A model generated the notes under the pieces. The model was given only the letters and a program-made list of their open reading frames with translations. It made no database searches and was not told the DNA's origin. A DNA stretch of 64,000 nt, taken from assembly GCA_963811225.1 (NCBI GenBank), contig CAWEQO010000002.1, forward strand, positions 186,001 through 250,000, written 5' to 3'. This document shows, one piece after another, positions 16,687 to 26,900 of this stretch (position 1 is its first letter; each line of letters starts with the position of its first letter). Origin of the DNA: CAWEQO01 sp963811225. Lineage in GTDB: Bacteria > Chloroflexota > Anaerolineae > Anaerolineales > Anaerolineaceae. Both the position numbers and the translations under genes were made by a program.

Positions 16687-17586
16687 ATGACCATCACCAT
16701 CTCGCGTGAAAATGTTTTCTATGCCTTCCAGCCCGACCTGGAGCCGGTGCGGCGCGTGCCGCAGGGCCAGGAAATCGTCATCGAGACGCACGACTGCTTC
16801 CAGGGCCAGCTGCAGTCCACCACCGACAAGATCGACGGGCTGGACTGGTCGCGCATCAATCCCGCCACCGGGCCGGTGTACTTCGAGGGCGTGCAGCCGG
16901 GCGACGTGCTGCGGGTCGATCTACTGGAGGTCAACGTGGCCGAGCGTTCCACCATGGTTACCCTGCCCGGCGAGGGCGCCCTGGGCGACGTGATCACCGA
17001 CATGGAGACCGCCATCCTGCGCTATGAGGACGGCCAGGTGATCTTCAAGGACAAGATCCGCATCCCGGCCAGGCCGATGGTGGGCGTGATCGGCGTGGCT
17101 CCGGCCGAGGGCAGCGTGCCCAACGGCACGCCGGGCTCGCACGGCGGCAACATGGACTGCACCCTGATCGGTGCGGGCACGCGGCTGTACTTCACCGTGG
17201 GCGTCGAGGGGGCGCTGTTTGGCTGCGGCGACATGCACGCCGTGATGGGCGACGGTGAGATCGTGGTGTGCGGAGCCGAGACGCCCGGCTCGGTGCGGGT
17301 GCGGGCCGAGGTCGTGCCGCTCCAGGGCCTGCCGACGCCCTTCCTCGAAACGCCCGAGCTGGTCGTGACGATCTATTCGGCCCCCACGCTGGACGAGGCC
17401 GCCTCCGGGGCCATCCATCACATGGCGCAGTTCCTGACCGACTTCGCCAAGCTGGCGCTCAACGACGCCGGGATGCTGATGTCGCTGGTGGGCGAGCTGA
17501 AGTTCTGCCAGGTGGTCGACCCGGAGAAGACGGTGCGCTTCGAGTTCCCCAAGCGGGTCTTGAAGGAGTATGGATTTGCGTTGTAA
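16687..17586 (+). CDS. Acetamidase/formamidase family protein
   Basis: The product is 299 residues, starting at the ATG behind AAGGAG. The FmdA/AmdA family hydrolyses short-chain amides (formamide, acetamide) to the acid and ammonia, in the cytoplasm. Visible family features are the early ETHDCFQGQ, INPATGPVYFEGVQPGD, GVIGVAPAEG and HGGNMDCTLIGAGTRLYF, and the metal-site-like GDMHAVMGDGEIVVCG. The length matches the shorter bacterial members. No linked amide transporter or urease genes are present. The gene is probably monocistronic, reading towards a convergent lipoprotein gene with an inverted repeat between them. Confidence 0.9.
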   Translation: MTITISRENVFYAFQPDLEPVRRVPQGQEIVIETHDCFQGQLQSTTDKIDGLDWSRINPATGPVYFEGVQPGDVLRVDLLEVNVAERSTMVTLPGEGALGDVITDMETAILRYEDGQVIFKDKIRIPARPMVGVIGVAPAEGSVPNGTPGSHGGNMDCTLIGAGTRLYFTVGVEGALFGCGDMHAVMGDGEIVVCGAETPGSVRVRAEVVPLQGLPTPFLETPELVVTIYSAPTLDEAASGAIHHMAQFLTDFAKLALNDAGMLMSLVGELKFCQVVDPEKTVRFEFPKRVLKEYGFAL

Positions 17587-17595
17587 AGGAAAGAG

Positions 17596-17730
17596 AATGG
17601 GGAGTGGGGAGTGGGGAGTGGGGAGCAGGGAGTAGTCCCAGATGAGGACCCCAGTCAGCCCATAGGGTGCTGCGCGAGGATGACTGGGGCTACGAGAACT
17701 GCTCCCTGCTCCCTACTCCCTATCCTCTTC
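17596..17730. repeat. GGGGAGTGGGGAGCAG inverted repeat
   Basis: The left arm repeats GGGGAGTGG and AGCAGGGAGTAG; the right arm has CTGCTCCCTGCTCCCTACTCCC-like complement. It lies between convergent genes, and the right arm overlaps the last codons of the minus-strand gene. A second internal palindrome (CCCCAGTCAGCCC with GACTGGGGC) lies in the centre. It is probably a two-way terminator. Confidence 0.65.
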
Positions 17731-18669
17731 AAACACATCGAACTGCGGCACAAACTCGCGGAGGCCGAACCTCGTCAGCAGCACGGCGCCGAAAACCACC
17801 AGCGCCGCCAGGATGCCAAGCGCCCCGCCGACCACGGGCACGAAGGCGACCAGGTCCAGCGCCAGCACGAGCAGGAAGGTCCCGAGGAAGGATGCCAGGC
17901 CGCCCCTGCTCGACAGCCGGCGCCCGATGCCTGCGCCGATGGCGGCGTAGCCGTAGCCGACCGCCAGGAAGCCCAACACGAACCCCAGCAGCGTGACGGG
18001 GATGAGAATCAGCGTGAAGGCCATGACCACCAGCAGCACCAGCCCGACCAAACCCGCCAGCAAGCCCATGGCGGCCGAGACCAGCCAGTAGCGCAGGGCC
18101 GCCCGCTGCACGTTGCGGACCGCGCCGGGGATGAGGCGCTGGATCAGGGAAGCCAGCGCCGCCAGGAACAGCGCCTCCAGCAGGATGCGCGGCAGTTGAG
18201 AGCCGAGAGAGCGGCGCGGGAACAGGTCGGACGGCTCGACGCCGGAGACCGGCCCGCGCAGCACCTGCCCTTCCACCACTGCGCCGGACGCCAGCGACAC
18301 TTCTTGCGCAGAAGCGGCGCGCAGATCGCCTTGAACGACCGCCGAGGGGCCTGCGCTCAGCTGCCCCCCGATGGCGGCCACATCCCCCCGGACCGTACCG
18401 TTCAGTTCCAGTGAGCCGCCCATCAGGTAGACCGGCCCGTCCACCGCCGCGCCCGGCTCCAGCACAGCTTCGCCGCCCAAGACGACCAGCGCGCCAGGGA
18501 GTGTGGTTCCTGCGCTGTAGACGTGACGGCCCTCCAGCACCAGCGTGCCGCTGTAAGCCCCGGCCTGCGCCTGCTCGGCGGTGCAGGCCGAGAGCAGGAG
18601 AAGAGGCAATAAGGAGAAAAGTAAGAGTTTTAAACGCCCAAAGGACTGAAACACCTTGAATTTCTTCAC
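17713..18669 (-). CDS. Polymer-forming (bactofilin-like) membrane lipoprotein
   Basis: The product is 318 residues, starting at a GTG that overlaps the stop codon of the upstream MFS gene (GTGA) and follows a GGAGG site. The signal peptide ends in the lipobox LLLLSAC (about residue 29). Residues about 40-130 form a right-handed beta-helix-like region of six-residue turns (VLEGRHV, GALVVLGGEAVLEPGAAVDGP, GSLELNGTVRGD), like polymer-forming cytoskeletal (bactofilin/DUF583) domains. The C-terminal half has about four hydrophobic segments (residues 165-295). The combination suggests a membrane-tethered surface scaffold. The exact role is unknown; coupling to an MFS transporter may be only positional. 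Confidence 0.8.
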   Translation of the reverse strand: MKKFKVFQSFGRLKLLLFSLLPLLLLSACTAEQAQAGAYSGTLVLEGRHVYSAGTTLPGALVVLGGEAVLEPGAAVDGPVYLMGGSLELNGTVRGDVAAIGGQLSAGPSAVVQGDLRAASAQEVSLASGAVVEGQVLRGPVSGVEPSDLFPRRSLGSQLPRILLEALFLAALASLIQRLIPGAVRNVQRAALRYWLVSAAMGLLAGLVGLVLLVVMAFTLILIPVTLLGFVLGFLAVGYGYAAIGAGIGRRLSSRGGLASFLGTFLLVLALDLVAFVPVVGGALGILAALVVFGAVLLTRFGLREFVPQFDVFEEDRE

Positions 18670-19931
18670 TCTTTCCTCCTCACGGCGGGCGAGAAGAACA
18701 CCAGCGCCCCCACCAGAATGAAAAACAGGATCGCCAGCGAGTCGACGATGCGCAGGTGCAGCTCGAGCGGCACGCCGGACAGCCGCATTTGCAGCGCCAG
18801 GGCGGTGGAGATGAACGTGGCGGTCCAGGCGGAGAGCGCCACGCCCACGGCGGTATTGCGGCTGACCGTGCGCGGGGTGGAGACGTCGGCCCAGATGGAA
18901 AAGTTGACCACGGTGTAGAGGCTGACGGCGACGGCGTACAGGATCGGCTCGGACAGCCCGGCCCGGGCCAGCGGGGCGCGCGCCGAGAACGAGTACATCA
19001 GGTGCACCAGGGCGAAGATGCCGAAGATCCACAGGAACAGCTCCTTCTCGTTCAGGGCGGAATACAGCAGGCCGGCCACCAGCGCGGCCAGCACGTGGGT
19101 GACGCCGATGGTCAGGCGCGGGCCGAGCGCGGGCGACTGCCAGGCGGTCTCGAACAGCAGCGGGGTGGAGGCCAGGCGCAGGAAGCCCAGGCTGTCGACG
19201 AAGAAGATGCCGAACATGATCACGAACAGCACCAGCAGGCTGCGCTTGATGCGGGTTTTGCCGTCCGGCCCCACCTGCACAAAGCGCCCGATGCCATACT
19301 GCGGCAGCAGGTGCTGCCCGGCCAGGGTATCCATGAAGGGCAGGCGCAGGAAGGCCAGCCCGCCCAGCCCGAGCGTGCCGCCGATCATCAGCGGCAGGAT
19401 GTCGCGGCTGAACTGCTCGATCGTCCAGTTGGTGGAGAAGACGGCCGCGGCGAAGTAGGCCAGGGCGGTGATCCAGGCCCCGGCGAAGCCGCGGTAGCGC
19501 ACCGGCACCAGATCGATGGCGGTGCTGAAGGTGGCCGGGACGCTGACGCCCAGCGCCAGTGAAGCGGCCAGAACCCAGGCCAGGAAGCCGCCCGGGCTGC
19601 GCACCAGCGGGGCGACGGCGGTCAGGACGGTCTGGGCAGAGACCATGACGAAGGCCAGCCGCAGCTTGGCGCGCAGGCTGCGGCTGAGACCGGTGCGCTG
19701 CATCCAGATGCCGGTGAGCACGGCGGTCAGCGCGGTGACCAGCGCCAGGGCCGACATGTTGCGCGCCACGGCCTGCTCGCTCAGCCCCACCAGGCGCGTG
19801 CCCAGGTCGAGCAGCCCGAACTGCACGAAGGTCAGGTTGTAGTAATAGCCGGTGGCCATCATGCCGATGAAGAACACGTAGCCGGTCAGTGAGGCGTAGC
19901 GCCGGTGGCGGAAGAAGTAGATAAATTCCAT
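18666..19931 (-). CDS. MFS transporter
   Basis: This inner-membrane protein has 421 residues and about twelve hydrophobic segments, with a long central loop near residues 230-255 (GPDGKTRIKR). The arrangement LVPVRYRGFAGAWITALAYF in the first half is typical of the major facilitator superfamily. The substrate cannot be inferred. The -10 box TACAAT lies eight bases before the ATG without a ribosome site, so it is likely leaderless. The downstream lipoprotein gene overlaps by four bases and is probably cotranscribed. The open frame on this strand that runs from 20058 through the lipoprotein is out of frame with this gene and is an artefact. Confidence 0.85.
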   Translation of the reverse strand: MEFIYFFRHRRYASLTGYVFFIGMMATGYYYNLTFVQFGLLDLGTRLVGLSEQAVARNMSALALVTALTAVLTGIWMQRTGLSRSLRAKLRLAFVMVSAQTVLTAVAPLVRSPGGFLAWVLAASLALGVSVPATFSTAIDLVPVRYRGFAGAWITALAYFAAAVFSTNWTIEQFSRDILPLMIGGTLGLGGLAFLRLPFMDTLAGQHLLPQYGIGRFVQVGPDGKTRIKRSLLVLFVIMFGIFFVDSLGFLRLASTPLLFETAWQSPALGPRLTIGVTHVLAALVAGLLYSALNEKELFLWIFGIFALVHLMYSFSARAPLARAGLSEPILYAVAVSLYTVVNFSIWADVSTPRTVSRNTAVGVALSAWTATFISTALALQMRLSGVPLELHLRIVDSLAILFFILVGALVFFSPAVRRKE

Positions 19932-19939
19932 ATCTGGTT

Positions 19940-19945
19940 ATTGTA
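19940..19945 (-). promoter_or_regulatory. -10 box of the MFS gene (leaderless)
   Basis: TACAAT is preceded by GG on the minus strand, with eight bases to the ATG at 19931. The same GGTACAAT context precedes holB and pcrA. Confidence 0.5.
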
Positions 19946-20007
19946 CCAATGGATGGAAGAGCGGTAACTGTGGGCCTGCTGCCCTTTCCCCCTCCGGCCG
20001 ACCACCG

Positions 20008-20208
20008 AGGCATGGCGGGGTTGAACCGGTAGGGGCACGGCGGGTAACGCAAGACCACAGGATTCTACCGGTAGGGGCACGGCGGGTAACGCAAGACGAG
20101 ATAATTTAACCAATACGAAGCCGTGCCCCTGTGGCAATCACGCATTTTGACCGAAGGGAAAAGGCGCGGTTGTTTTTTATAGAAATGATTCGGGTGGATT
20201 GTGGGAGG
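20008..20208. repeat. GGGGCACGGC-type repeat block
   Basis: The block contains modules A, B and C of the family seen at 6676-7675, ending with a degenerate GATTCGGGTGGATTGTGGGA. On its right it abuts a truncated reading frame, so it probably replaced that gene's 5' end. Confidence 0.8.
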
Positions 20209-20358
20209 GGGGCCCTGCAAGCCGCCGGCGCAGCCCTCGTTGAAGATACCAGCGTCAGCGGCGTGACCATGCAAACCTGGTCGTTGGAGGGTGCATCGTT
20301 CACGCTGGCCGTCACCTCGCAAGGCGGCTCTACGCTGATCGTCATTGTTGCGGGGTAA
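20209..20358 (+). pseudogene. 3' remnant of an unknown gene
   Basis: An open frame encodes about 48 residues (QAAGAALVEDTSVSGVTMQT, then a beta-rich tail ending STLIVIVAG) and ends at a TAA followed by a strong terminator. It has no proper start: the upstream sequence is repeat DNA. It looks like the C-terminus of a gene whose front was lost to the repeat. The family is not recognised. Confidence 0.45.
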
Positions 20359-20432
20359 AGAGCGTAACGCAGAGAGCAGCTTTTTGGAGGCTGCTCTCTG
20401 CTTTTTTATCCCTGCGCTTCTGGGTTACGCTC
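20357..20432 (+). terminator. Nested terminator hairpin
   Basis: The inner stem GCAGAGAGCAGC with GCTGCTCTCTGC is followed by TTTTTTAT. An outer pairing AAGAGCGTAAC with GTTACGCTCTT encloses it. It lies directly after the gene remnant and just before the pcrA promoter. Confidence 0.8.
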
Positions 20433-20443
20433 TTCCATCATGG

Positions 20444-20449
20444 TACAAT
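20444..20449 (+). promoter_or_regulatory. -10 box of pcrA (leaderless)
   Basis: TACAAT, preceded by GG, lies nine bases before the ATG at 20459. No ribosome site fits, so translation probably begins at or near the mRNA 5' end. Confidence 0.5.
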
Positions 20450-20458
20450 TGTTCCGCA

Positions 20459-22700
20459 ATGGAATCCAAAGACTTCTTATCCCACCTCAACCCCCAACAG
20501 CGGCAGGCGGTCACTGCCGGGCTTGGGCAGGTGCTCGTGCTGGCGGGCCCTGGCTCCGGCAAGACGCGCGTGCTCACCGAACGCATCACCTACCTGATCC
20601 GCACCATGGGTGTGCGTCCCTACCATATCTTAGCGGTCACCTTCACCAACAAAGCCGCCCGTGAGATGAAAGAGCGCGTGGAGAACCTGCTCGGCGACGG
20701 CTCTTCTTTCGCTGCGGACGTGTGGCTGGGCACTTTCCACGCCATGTGCGCCCGCATCTTGCGGCGTGAATCGGCCTACCTGCCGTTCGACAACAACTTC
20801 GTGATCATGGACGCCGACGATCAGCAGTCGCTGGTCAAGCGCGCCATCAAAGATCTGAACCTGAACGACAAGCTCTACCGCCCCAACGGCGTGCACGCCG
20901 CCATCTCGGCCGCCAAGAACGAGCTGAAGAACCCCGAAGACATCGCCACGCGCAACTATCGTGAAGAGGTGATCGTACGCATTTACGAGCGCTACAACCA
21001 GCTCTTCCGCGACAGCAACGCGGTGGACTTCGACGACCTGCTGCTGTGGATGGTGCGGCTGCTGGCCGATAACGACTCGGTGCGCGAGAAGTACGCCCGG
21101 CGCTTCGAGCACGTGCTGGTCGACGAGTTCCAGGACACCAACATGGCCCAGTACCAGCTGGTCAAGATGCTGGCCTCCTAGCACTTGAACATCTTCGTGG
21201 TCGGCGACGAGGACCAGGCCATCTACCGCTGGCGCGGGGCGGATTACCGCAACGTGCTGCGGTTCGAGGAGGACTTCCCCAAGGCGCAGAAATTCCTGCT
21301 GGAGCAGAACTACCGCTCCACGCAGAACGTGCTGGACGCCGCCCGCTCGGTGATCGACCGCAACCAGTATCGCACGCCCAAGCACCTGTTCTCCGAGCGC
21401 GGCACGGGCGATCCGCATCACCCTGTACGAGGCCGCCGACGATCACGCCGAGGCCGACTTCGTGGTGGACACGATCCGCCAGCTGGTGGAGCGCGGCACG
21501 CAGAACGCCGGCAGCTTCGCCGTGATGTACCGCACCAACGCCCAGTCGCGCCTGCTGGAAGAGGCTTTCCTGCGCTCAGGCATGCCCTACCGGCTGGTAG
21601 GGGCGCAGCGCTTCTACGGGCGGCGCGAGGTCAAGGATATGATCGCCTTCCTGCGGCTGGTATGGAACCCGGCGGACGAGATCAGCCTGGGCCGGTCGAT
21701 CAACATGCCGCCGCGCGGCATTGGCGACAAGACCTACATGGCCCTGCAAATGGCCGCCCGCAAGGCCGCCCTGTCCCCCGGCAAGGTGCTGCTCGATCTG
21801 GGCCAAAAGGGCTCCGACTCGCCCTATTGGAAAGACTTCCCGGCCCGCAGCGCCATCGTGCTGTCCGACTTTGGGGCGCTGCTGGCGGGCTGGGTTGACG
21901 GATTGAAGAATCAGGGCATGTCGCTGCCGGCGCTGTTCGACAAGATCCTGGAAGACACAGTTTACGAGGAATACATCAACGACGGCTCCGAGGAAGGCGC
22001 CGACCGCTGGAACAACGTGCAGGAGCTGCGCAAGCTGGCGTATGAGTACGCCGAACGCGGCGTGGACGAGTTCCTCGAGAACCTGGCGCTGGTCTCGGAC
22101 CAGGACACCGTGCCCGAGCAGGCCGAGGCGCCCACCCTGCTGACGCTGCACGCCGCCAAGGGCCTGGAGTTCCCGCAGGTGTTCATCATTGGTCTCGATG
22201 AAGGCCTGATGCCGCACTCGCGCTCGGCAGAGGACCCGGAAGAGATGGCCGAGGAGCGCCGGCTGTTCTACGTCGGCCTGACCCGCGCCAAAGATCACAT
22301 CTACCTGGTGCGCGCCGGTCAGCGCAGCACCTACGGCTCGTACGAAATGAGCGATCCCTCGCGCTTCCTGGATGACATCCCCGAGGATTTGCTGTATCAA
22401 GAGGGCTTGCGCCAGCGCACGCGCCGCTCCAACGACACCGACTGGAACAGCGGCGGCTCGTCCTCCGGCTACCGGCGCGGAACCACCCTGGCGCCGTCCT
22501 CACCACCGTCCGGGCGCGCCGCGCGCCTGATCGAGCCGCAGTACCACCCAACCATGCGCGTCCGCCACACCACCTGGGGCGAGGGCATCGTGCTGGAGAG
22601 CCGCATCCAGGACGACGACGAGACCGTGGATGTGTTCTTCGAGTCGGTCGGCTTCAAGCGGCTGGTGGCCTCACTGGCCAAGCTGGAGATCCTGAAGTAA
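20459..22700 (+). CDS. pcrA: PcrA/UvrD-type DNA helicase with an in-frame stop and a frameshift
   Basis: Superfamily 1 3'-5' helicase of about 746 residues for DNA repair and replication. Part 1 (to 21181) has LNPQQRQAV, Walker A LAGPGSGKTRVL, AVTFTNKAAREMKER, WLGTFHAMCARIL and the Walker B LVDEFQDTN. A TAG at 21179-21181 interrupts LAS-HLNIFVVGDEDQAIYRW; TAC/TAT (Tyr) is the likely original codon. A second lesion, one extra C at about 21413, shifts the frame before RITLYEAADDHAEADF. The rest (to 22700) contains VMYRTNAQSRLLEEA, LLTLHAAKGLEFPQVF, GLTRAKDHIYL and the C-terminal WGEGIVLE motif. The gene is normally important, and both lesions are single bases, so sequence error is the most likely cause. 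A bidirectional terminator follows. Confidence 0.92.
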
Positions 22701-22714
22701 ACGGAGATACCATC

Positions 22715-22751
22715 AAAAATGCCGGAGTTCTCGAAGAACTCCGGCATTTTT
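22715..22751. terminator. Bidirectional terminator after pcrA
   Basis: The 17-base arms AAAAATGCCGGAGTTCT and AGAACTCCGGCATTTTT surround a tiny loop. It lies 14 bases after the pcrA stop and is symmetric enough to act on both strands. Confidence 0.85.
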
Positions 22752-22953
22752 ATAATGTCAGGTTACGATTACGGTGTGGCTGCGAGACAAAATCTGTAAA
22801 TATCCAGGACCCTAAAGGTTACTCGGGTAGAGATGATGATGGAAGACAGGATATTACGGCAGAAGGGTTGCCGTTAGGTTCTAGAACCTAAGCACCCGCC
22901 CCGAGGTGTTAGGGTTCGAGGAGGTTATGGATTTGATTATTAACGATAAAGCT
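22752..22953. other. Intergenic stretch with a perfect palindrome
   Basis: No gene is visible. The 18-base perfect palindrome TTAGGTTCTAGAACCTAA lies at 22874-22891. Nearby GGGTTCGAGG resembles a tRNA T-arm, but no cloverleaf can be built around it. This is the left boundary of the accessory region. Confidence 0.4.
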
Positions 22954-23078
22954 CTAATCTTCATCCGCTCGCACAAACCACTTCGCCTCAGCCTCTTTCA
23001 CCCACTGTGAATTCAACTCGAGATATTGCTCTTTCCCACCAAACCATTCCATCACCTCTTTACGCTGGAGCCGTGTAG
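22954..23078 (-). pseudogene. C-terminal remnant, possibly REP-associated Y1 transposase
   Basis: On the minus strand an open frame without a start ends at TAG 22954-22956 and reads LQRKEVMEWFGGKEQYLELN and then WVKEAEAKWFVRADED. The pattern of a short helix, WFGG, and a charged C-terminus recalls the end of IS200-like/REP-associated tyrosine transposases. The assignment is tentative. It is cut off where the other transposase remnant begins, so the two elements collided. Confidence 0.35.
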
Positions 23079-23756
23079 TTTTCTCTGAGAGCAGCCCTTG
23101 AGAAGGAGACCATTTCCAATCACGAAAGTATTGTTGTGGTGGATGCGATTGGCACGCAAACCAAGATCGCCAAAACGATTGTTGAGCAAGGGGCAGATTA
23201 CATTCTGGCCGTCAAAGAAAACCAGGGACACCTCTACGAAGATATTCACGATTTGTTTGAAGACGATTGGAAGTACAACTTCGAGGGAGCGCCTTACAGT
23301 TACGCCAAAACGGTCAACAAGAATCATGGCCGCATTGAAATCCGTCAGTGCTGGAGCATCTCTGACCCCGAGTATCTGGCGAACATCCGGAATTTGGATC
23401 GCTGGAAAGGGGTCAAAAGCTTGTTGATGATCTTGTCCGAACGGCAAATCGGAGAAGAAAGGGAAGTCCAAGATCGTTACTACATCACTAGCCTGGAAAG
23501 TGACGCTAAGAAAATCCTGCAGGCCAAACGTAGTTATTGGGGTATTGAGAACTGCTTGCACAGGGTGCTCGATATCGCCTTCAATGAAGATCACAGTCGG
23601 GTTCGCAAGGACAATGCTCCGCAGAATTTTGCGATCTTACGGCATATGGCGCTCAATTTGCTCAAGCTGGAGACGACCGTCAAGGCCGGCATTAAGGCCA
23701 AGCGCTTGAAATGTGGCTGGGATACCGATTATTTGCTCAAGGTCCTGGCGGGATAA
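23079..23756 (+). pseudogene. ISAs1-family transposase, 5'-truncated
   Basis: The frame is open from 23079 (LRAALEKETISNHESIVVVD) but lacks the N-terminal third of the family; GTG 23136 is only an apparent start. The retained part is the DDE catalytic domain: AIGTQTKIAKTIVEQGADYI, LAVKENQGHLYEDI, RYYITSL, then the ENCLHRVLDIAFNEDHSRVR motif and a normal C-terminus with LRHMALNLLK. ISAs1 transposases are usually about 370 residues; here about 225 remain, so the element is dead. No terminal repeats are obvious. It sits at the left edge of the defence island and suggests transposon-mediated assembly of the region. Confidence 0.85.
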
Positions 23757-23778
23757 GATGCGATTGCCCTAGGATTTC

Positions 23779-23807
23779 TCGTCAAATCGTCGCCAATGTT
23801 ATATAAT
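23779..23807 (+). promoter_or_regulatory. Promoter of the defence operon
   Basis: A -35-like TCGTCA (23779-23784), a 17-base spacer and a consensus TATAAT (23802-23807) lie about 100 bases upstream of the DUF499 gene start. Confidence 0.5.
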
Positions 23808-23905
23808 AAGTGTACGCTCCTTCATAAGCAATTCCATACCCTTCACCTTCCCGGCTGATCGCACTCCGGCCGCTACTTATTGCACTTCTCACAGGAGAAA
23901 GAACC

Positions 23906-26900
23906 ATGCCCTCTAGCCTCAAGCAGCTCTGTACTCCACGGGAAAGCGTCTTCGACAGCCAACGCCGTGACACCGTACTCGATATCACCGACCTGATCAA
24001 CGACAAGATCGATCCGGCCGAGTTCTTCGAAGAGAACTACATCACGGAGGGCATGAAAACCCTGCTGGAACAGGGTTTCCGCAGGCTGGAGGGACAGTCT
24101 AACCAGGGTGTCTTCCGGCTGAAACAAGCCATGGGCGGTGGTAAGACCCATAACCTGCTGACGCTGGGACTGCTGGCACGCCATCCGGAGTTCCGCGAAA
24201 GGGTGATGGGTAAGATTTATCATATCAATCCCACTCTCGGGCCGGTCAAGGTCGTGGCGTTCTCCGGTCGCGAATCGGACGCTCCGCTGGGCATTTGGGG
24301 CGCGATTGCCGAGCAACTGGGCAAGAAGGAGCTCTTCAAGGATCTCTATTCACCCCTCCAGGCGCCCGGGCAAACCGCCTGGGAAACCTTGCTGGCGGGG
24401 CAAACCCTGCTGATCCTGCTGGATGAGCTGCCCCCTTACTTCGAGAATGCCCGAGCGAAGTCGATTGGGAACTCCGACCTGGCCCGCGTGACGGCCACTG
24501 CCCTCTCCAACCTTCTGGTTGCGGTTGGGCGCGAGGCCTGCTCGCGGGTGTGCCTGGTGATCACCGACCTGGTCGGCTCCTACGAAGGCGGCGCCCACCA
24601 AATCTCGGATGTGCTGGCCGACTTCGAGCGCGAAACCCACCGCACGGCGATGAGCCTGGAGCCGGTGCGGATGAACTCGGACGAGCTGTATCATATCCTG
24701 CGCAAGCGCATCTTTGCGAAGCTGCCCACTGAAACCGAGATCGGCGAGGTGGCTCAGGCCTATGCCAAGGCCATCCGTGACGCCAAGCAGATGGACATCA
24801 CCAACGAATCACCGGAGCAGTTCTCCACCCGCATCCAGGCGTCTTACCCCTTCCATCCCGCCATCCGCGACCTGTATGCCCGCTTCCGCGAGAACCCCGG
24901 CTTCCAGCAGACCCGCGGCTTGATCCGCATCATGCGCATCGCTGCCTCGCGCCTGTGGACCTCCGGCGAAGCGGACAAGCGCTACCTGCTCTCGGCTCAA
25001 GACCTGGACTTCAACGACCGCGAGACCCGCGCCGAGATCGGCCAGATCAACAGCACCCTCGAAAACGCCATCGCCCACGATATCGCCTCGGACGGCACAT
25101 CGGTGGCCGAGGTGATGGACCAGAACCTGGGCGGCCGGGATGCGCGCGATGTCTGCCGGCTGCTGCTGATGGCTTCGCTGGCCAACGTCCCGAACGCCGT
25201 CGTCGGTCTCTCCATCCCCACCCTGATCGCTTACCTGGCGGAACCGGGCCGCGACATCGCCCGGCTAAAAACCGAGGTTCTAGAAAGGTTGTCGACCGCG
25301 GCCTGGTACATGCACAGCGACCGGGATGGCAAGCTGTATTTCAAGAACGTCGAGAATCTGAACGCCAAGCTGGAATCTTTAGTGAAGGCTTATCTGCCCG
25401 AGCAGGCGGTCAAGGAGCTGCGCATCCGCCTGGAGGATCTGTTCAAGCCCGTCAACGGCTGGTGCTATCAGCGCGTGCTGGCTCTACCGGCCATCGATGA
25501 GATCGAGCTGGAGCAGGATAAGGTCGCGCTGGTGATCGTCGAGCCCTACTCCGGCGGCGGTTTGCGACCCGAGATCCGCGCCTTCTTCGAGCAGGCCACC
25601 TGGAAGAACCGTGTGGCCTTTCTCAGCGGCCCCAAGAACACCTATGAAGAGATGATCAACACCGGCAAACGCCTGAAAGCGATCCAGCACATCATCGATG
25701 AGCTGGTGAAAGACAAGACCCTCGAAAGCGACCCGCAGTTTGTGCAAGCCAAGGATCTGTCGGACACGATTCACACAAACTTCTATTCGGCCGTGCGCGA
25801 GACCTTCACCACGCTGCACTATCCAATCGATGATAACGGCAGCTTGACCCTGTTCAGCGCCGACTTCGGCATGAAGTTCGAGGGCAACAAGTACAGCGGA
25901 GAGCAGCAAATCCTCGCCTTGCTCAAGGATAAGATGAAGTTCACCGAGGACGTGGCCGGCGACACCTTCCGTAAGAAATGCGAGCAGCGACTGTTCACCA
26001 TCCAGTCGATGCCCTGGAACGAGATCAAGAAGCGCGCCGCCATGCTGCCCAAGTGGCAGTGGCACATTCCCTCGGCCCTGGACGATCTCAAGGCCGCTTG
26101 CCTGCAAAAGGATATCTGGCGCGAGAACGGCGGCTACGTGGACAAGGGGCCCTTCCCGAAGCCCATGACCGGCGTGACTGTCAAAGAGATCAGCCGCGAC
26201 CTGGATACCGGCGAGGCCATCCTCAAGCTCACTGCGATCAACGGCGACACGATCTACTACGACTTCGGCGCAAACGCCAGCACGGCTTCGGCCAGGCTGG
26301 AAAATTCGACCCTTACGACAGCAGAGCTGCGCGCATCCTTCCTGGCGGTGGACTCGACCCGCGTGCATGAGACCGGCGCTCCGGTCGACTGGACCAACAA
26401 GATCACCTTCAAGTACCGCTTCTTCCAGAGCGGACAGAACCGCATGCTAGAGCTGCAATCTGCTCCTCCATCCCCAATCTCCTATACCACCGACGGTTCG
26501 GACCCCAAGCTGGCCGGCGCCAGCTATGATGGGCCGTTCGTTGTGCCGGCAAGCTCGATTATGGTGCTGGCATATGCCGAGTGTGATGGGGTGGCCTCAC
26601 AGGTCGAGCGTATTAATGTTCCGACCGGTGGAGGTGGCGGAGGCGGGGGTGGTCAGGTTATTGTCGATGAGCATCGCCCGGCGGTGTGGACGCGTTCGAC
26701 CGAATTGGCAAGCACCAAGGATTCCTACGAGAGCATCGAGCGCGCCAAGAAGTACAAGGCCACTTTCCAGGGCGTAAAAGTAATCATCATGGGCGAGGGT
26801 GGCGATAAAGATTGGATCGACCTGCAAACCTACCAGGACAAGCAGGCTACACCAGAGCTGGTGGAAGAGTGCCTGACGGCGCTGCGTAAGCTGCAGGGCA

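Noticed and set aside
17713..20058. A single 781-residue minus-strand open frame
   Set aside because: Only its last 318 residues are a real gene (lipoprotein from GTG 18669). The rest is the MFS gene read in the wrong frame.
22890..22925. tRNA-like GGGTTCGAGG sequence
   Set aside because: No acceptor, D or anticodon stem could be paired around it.
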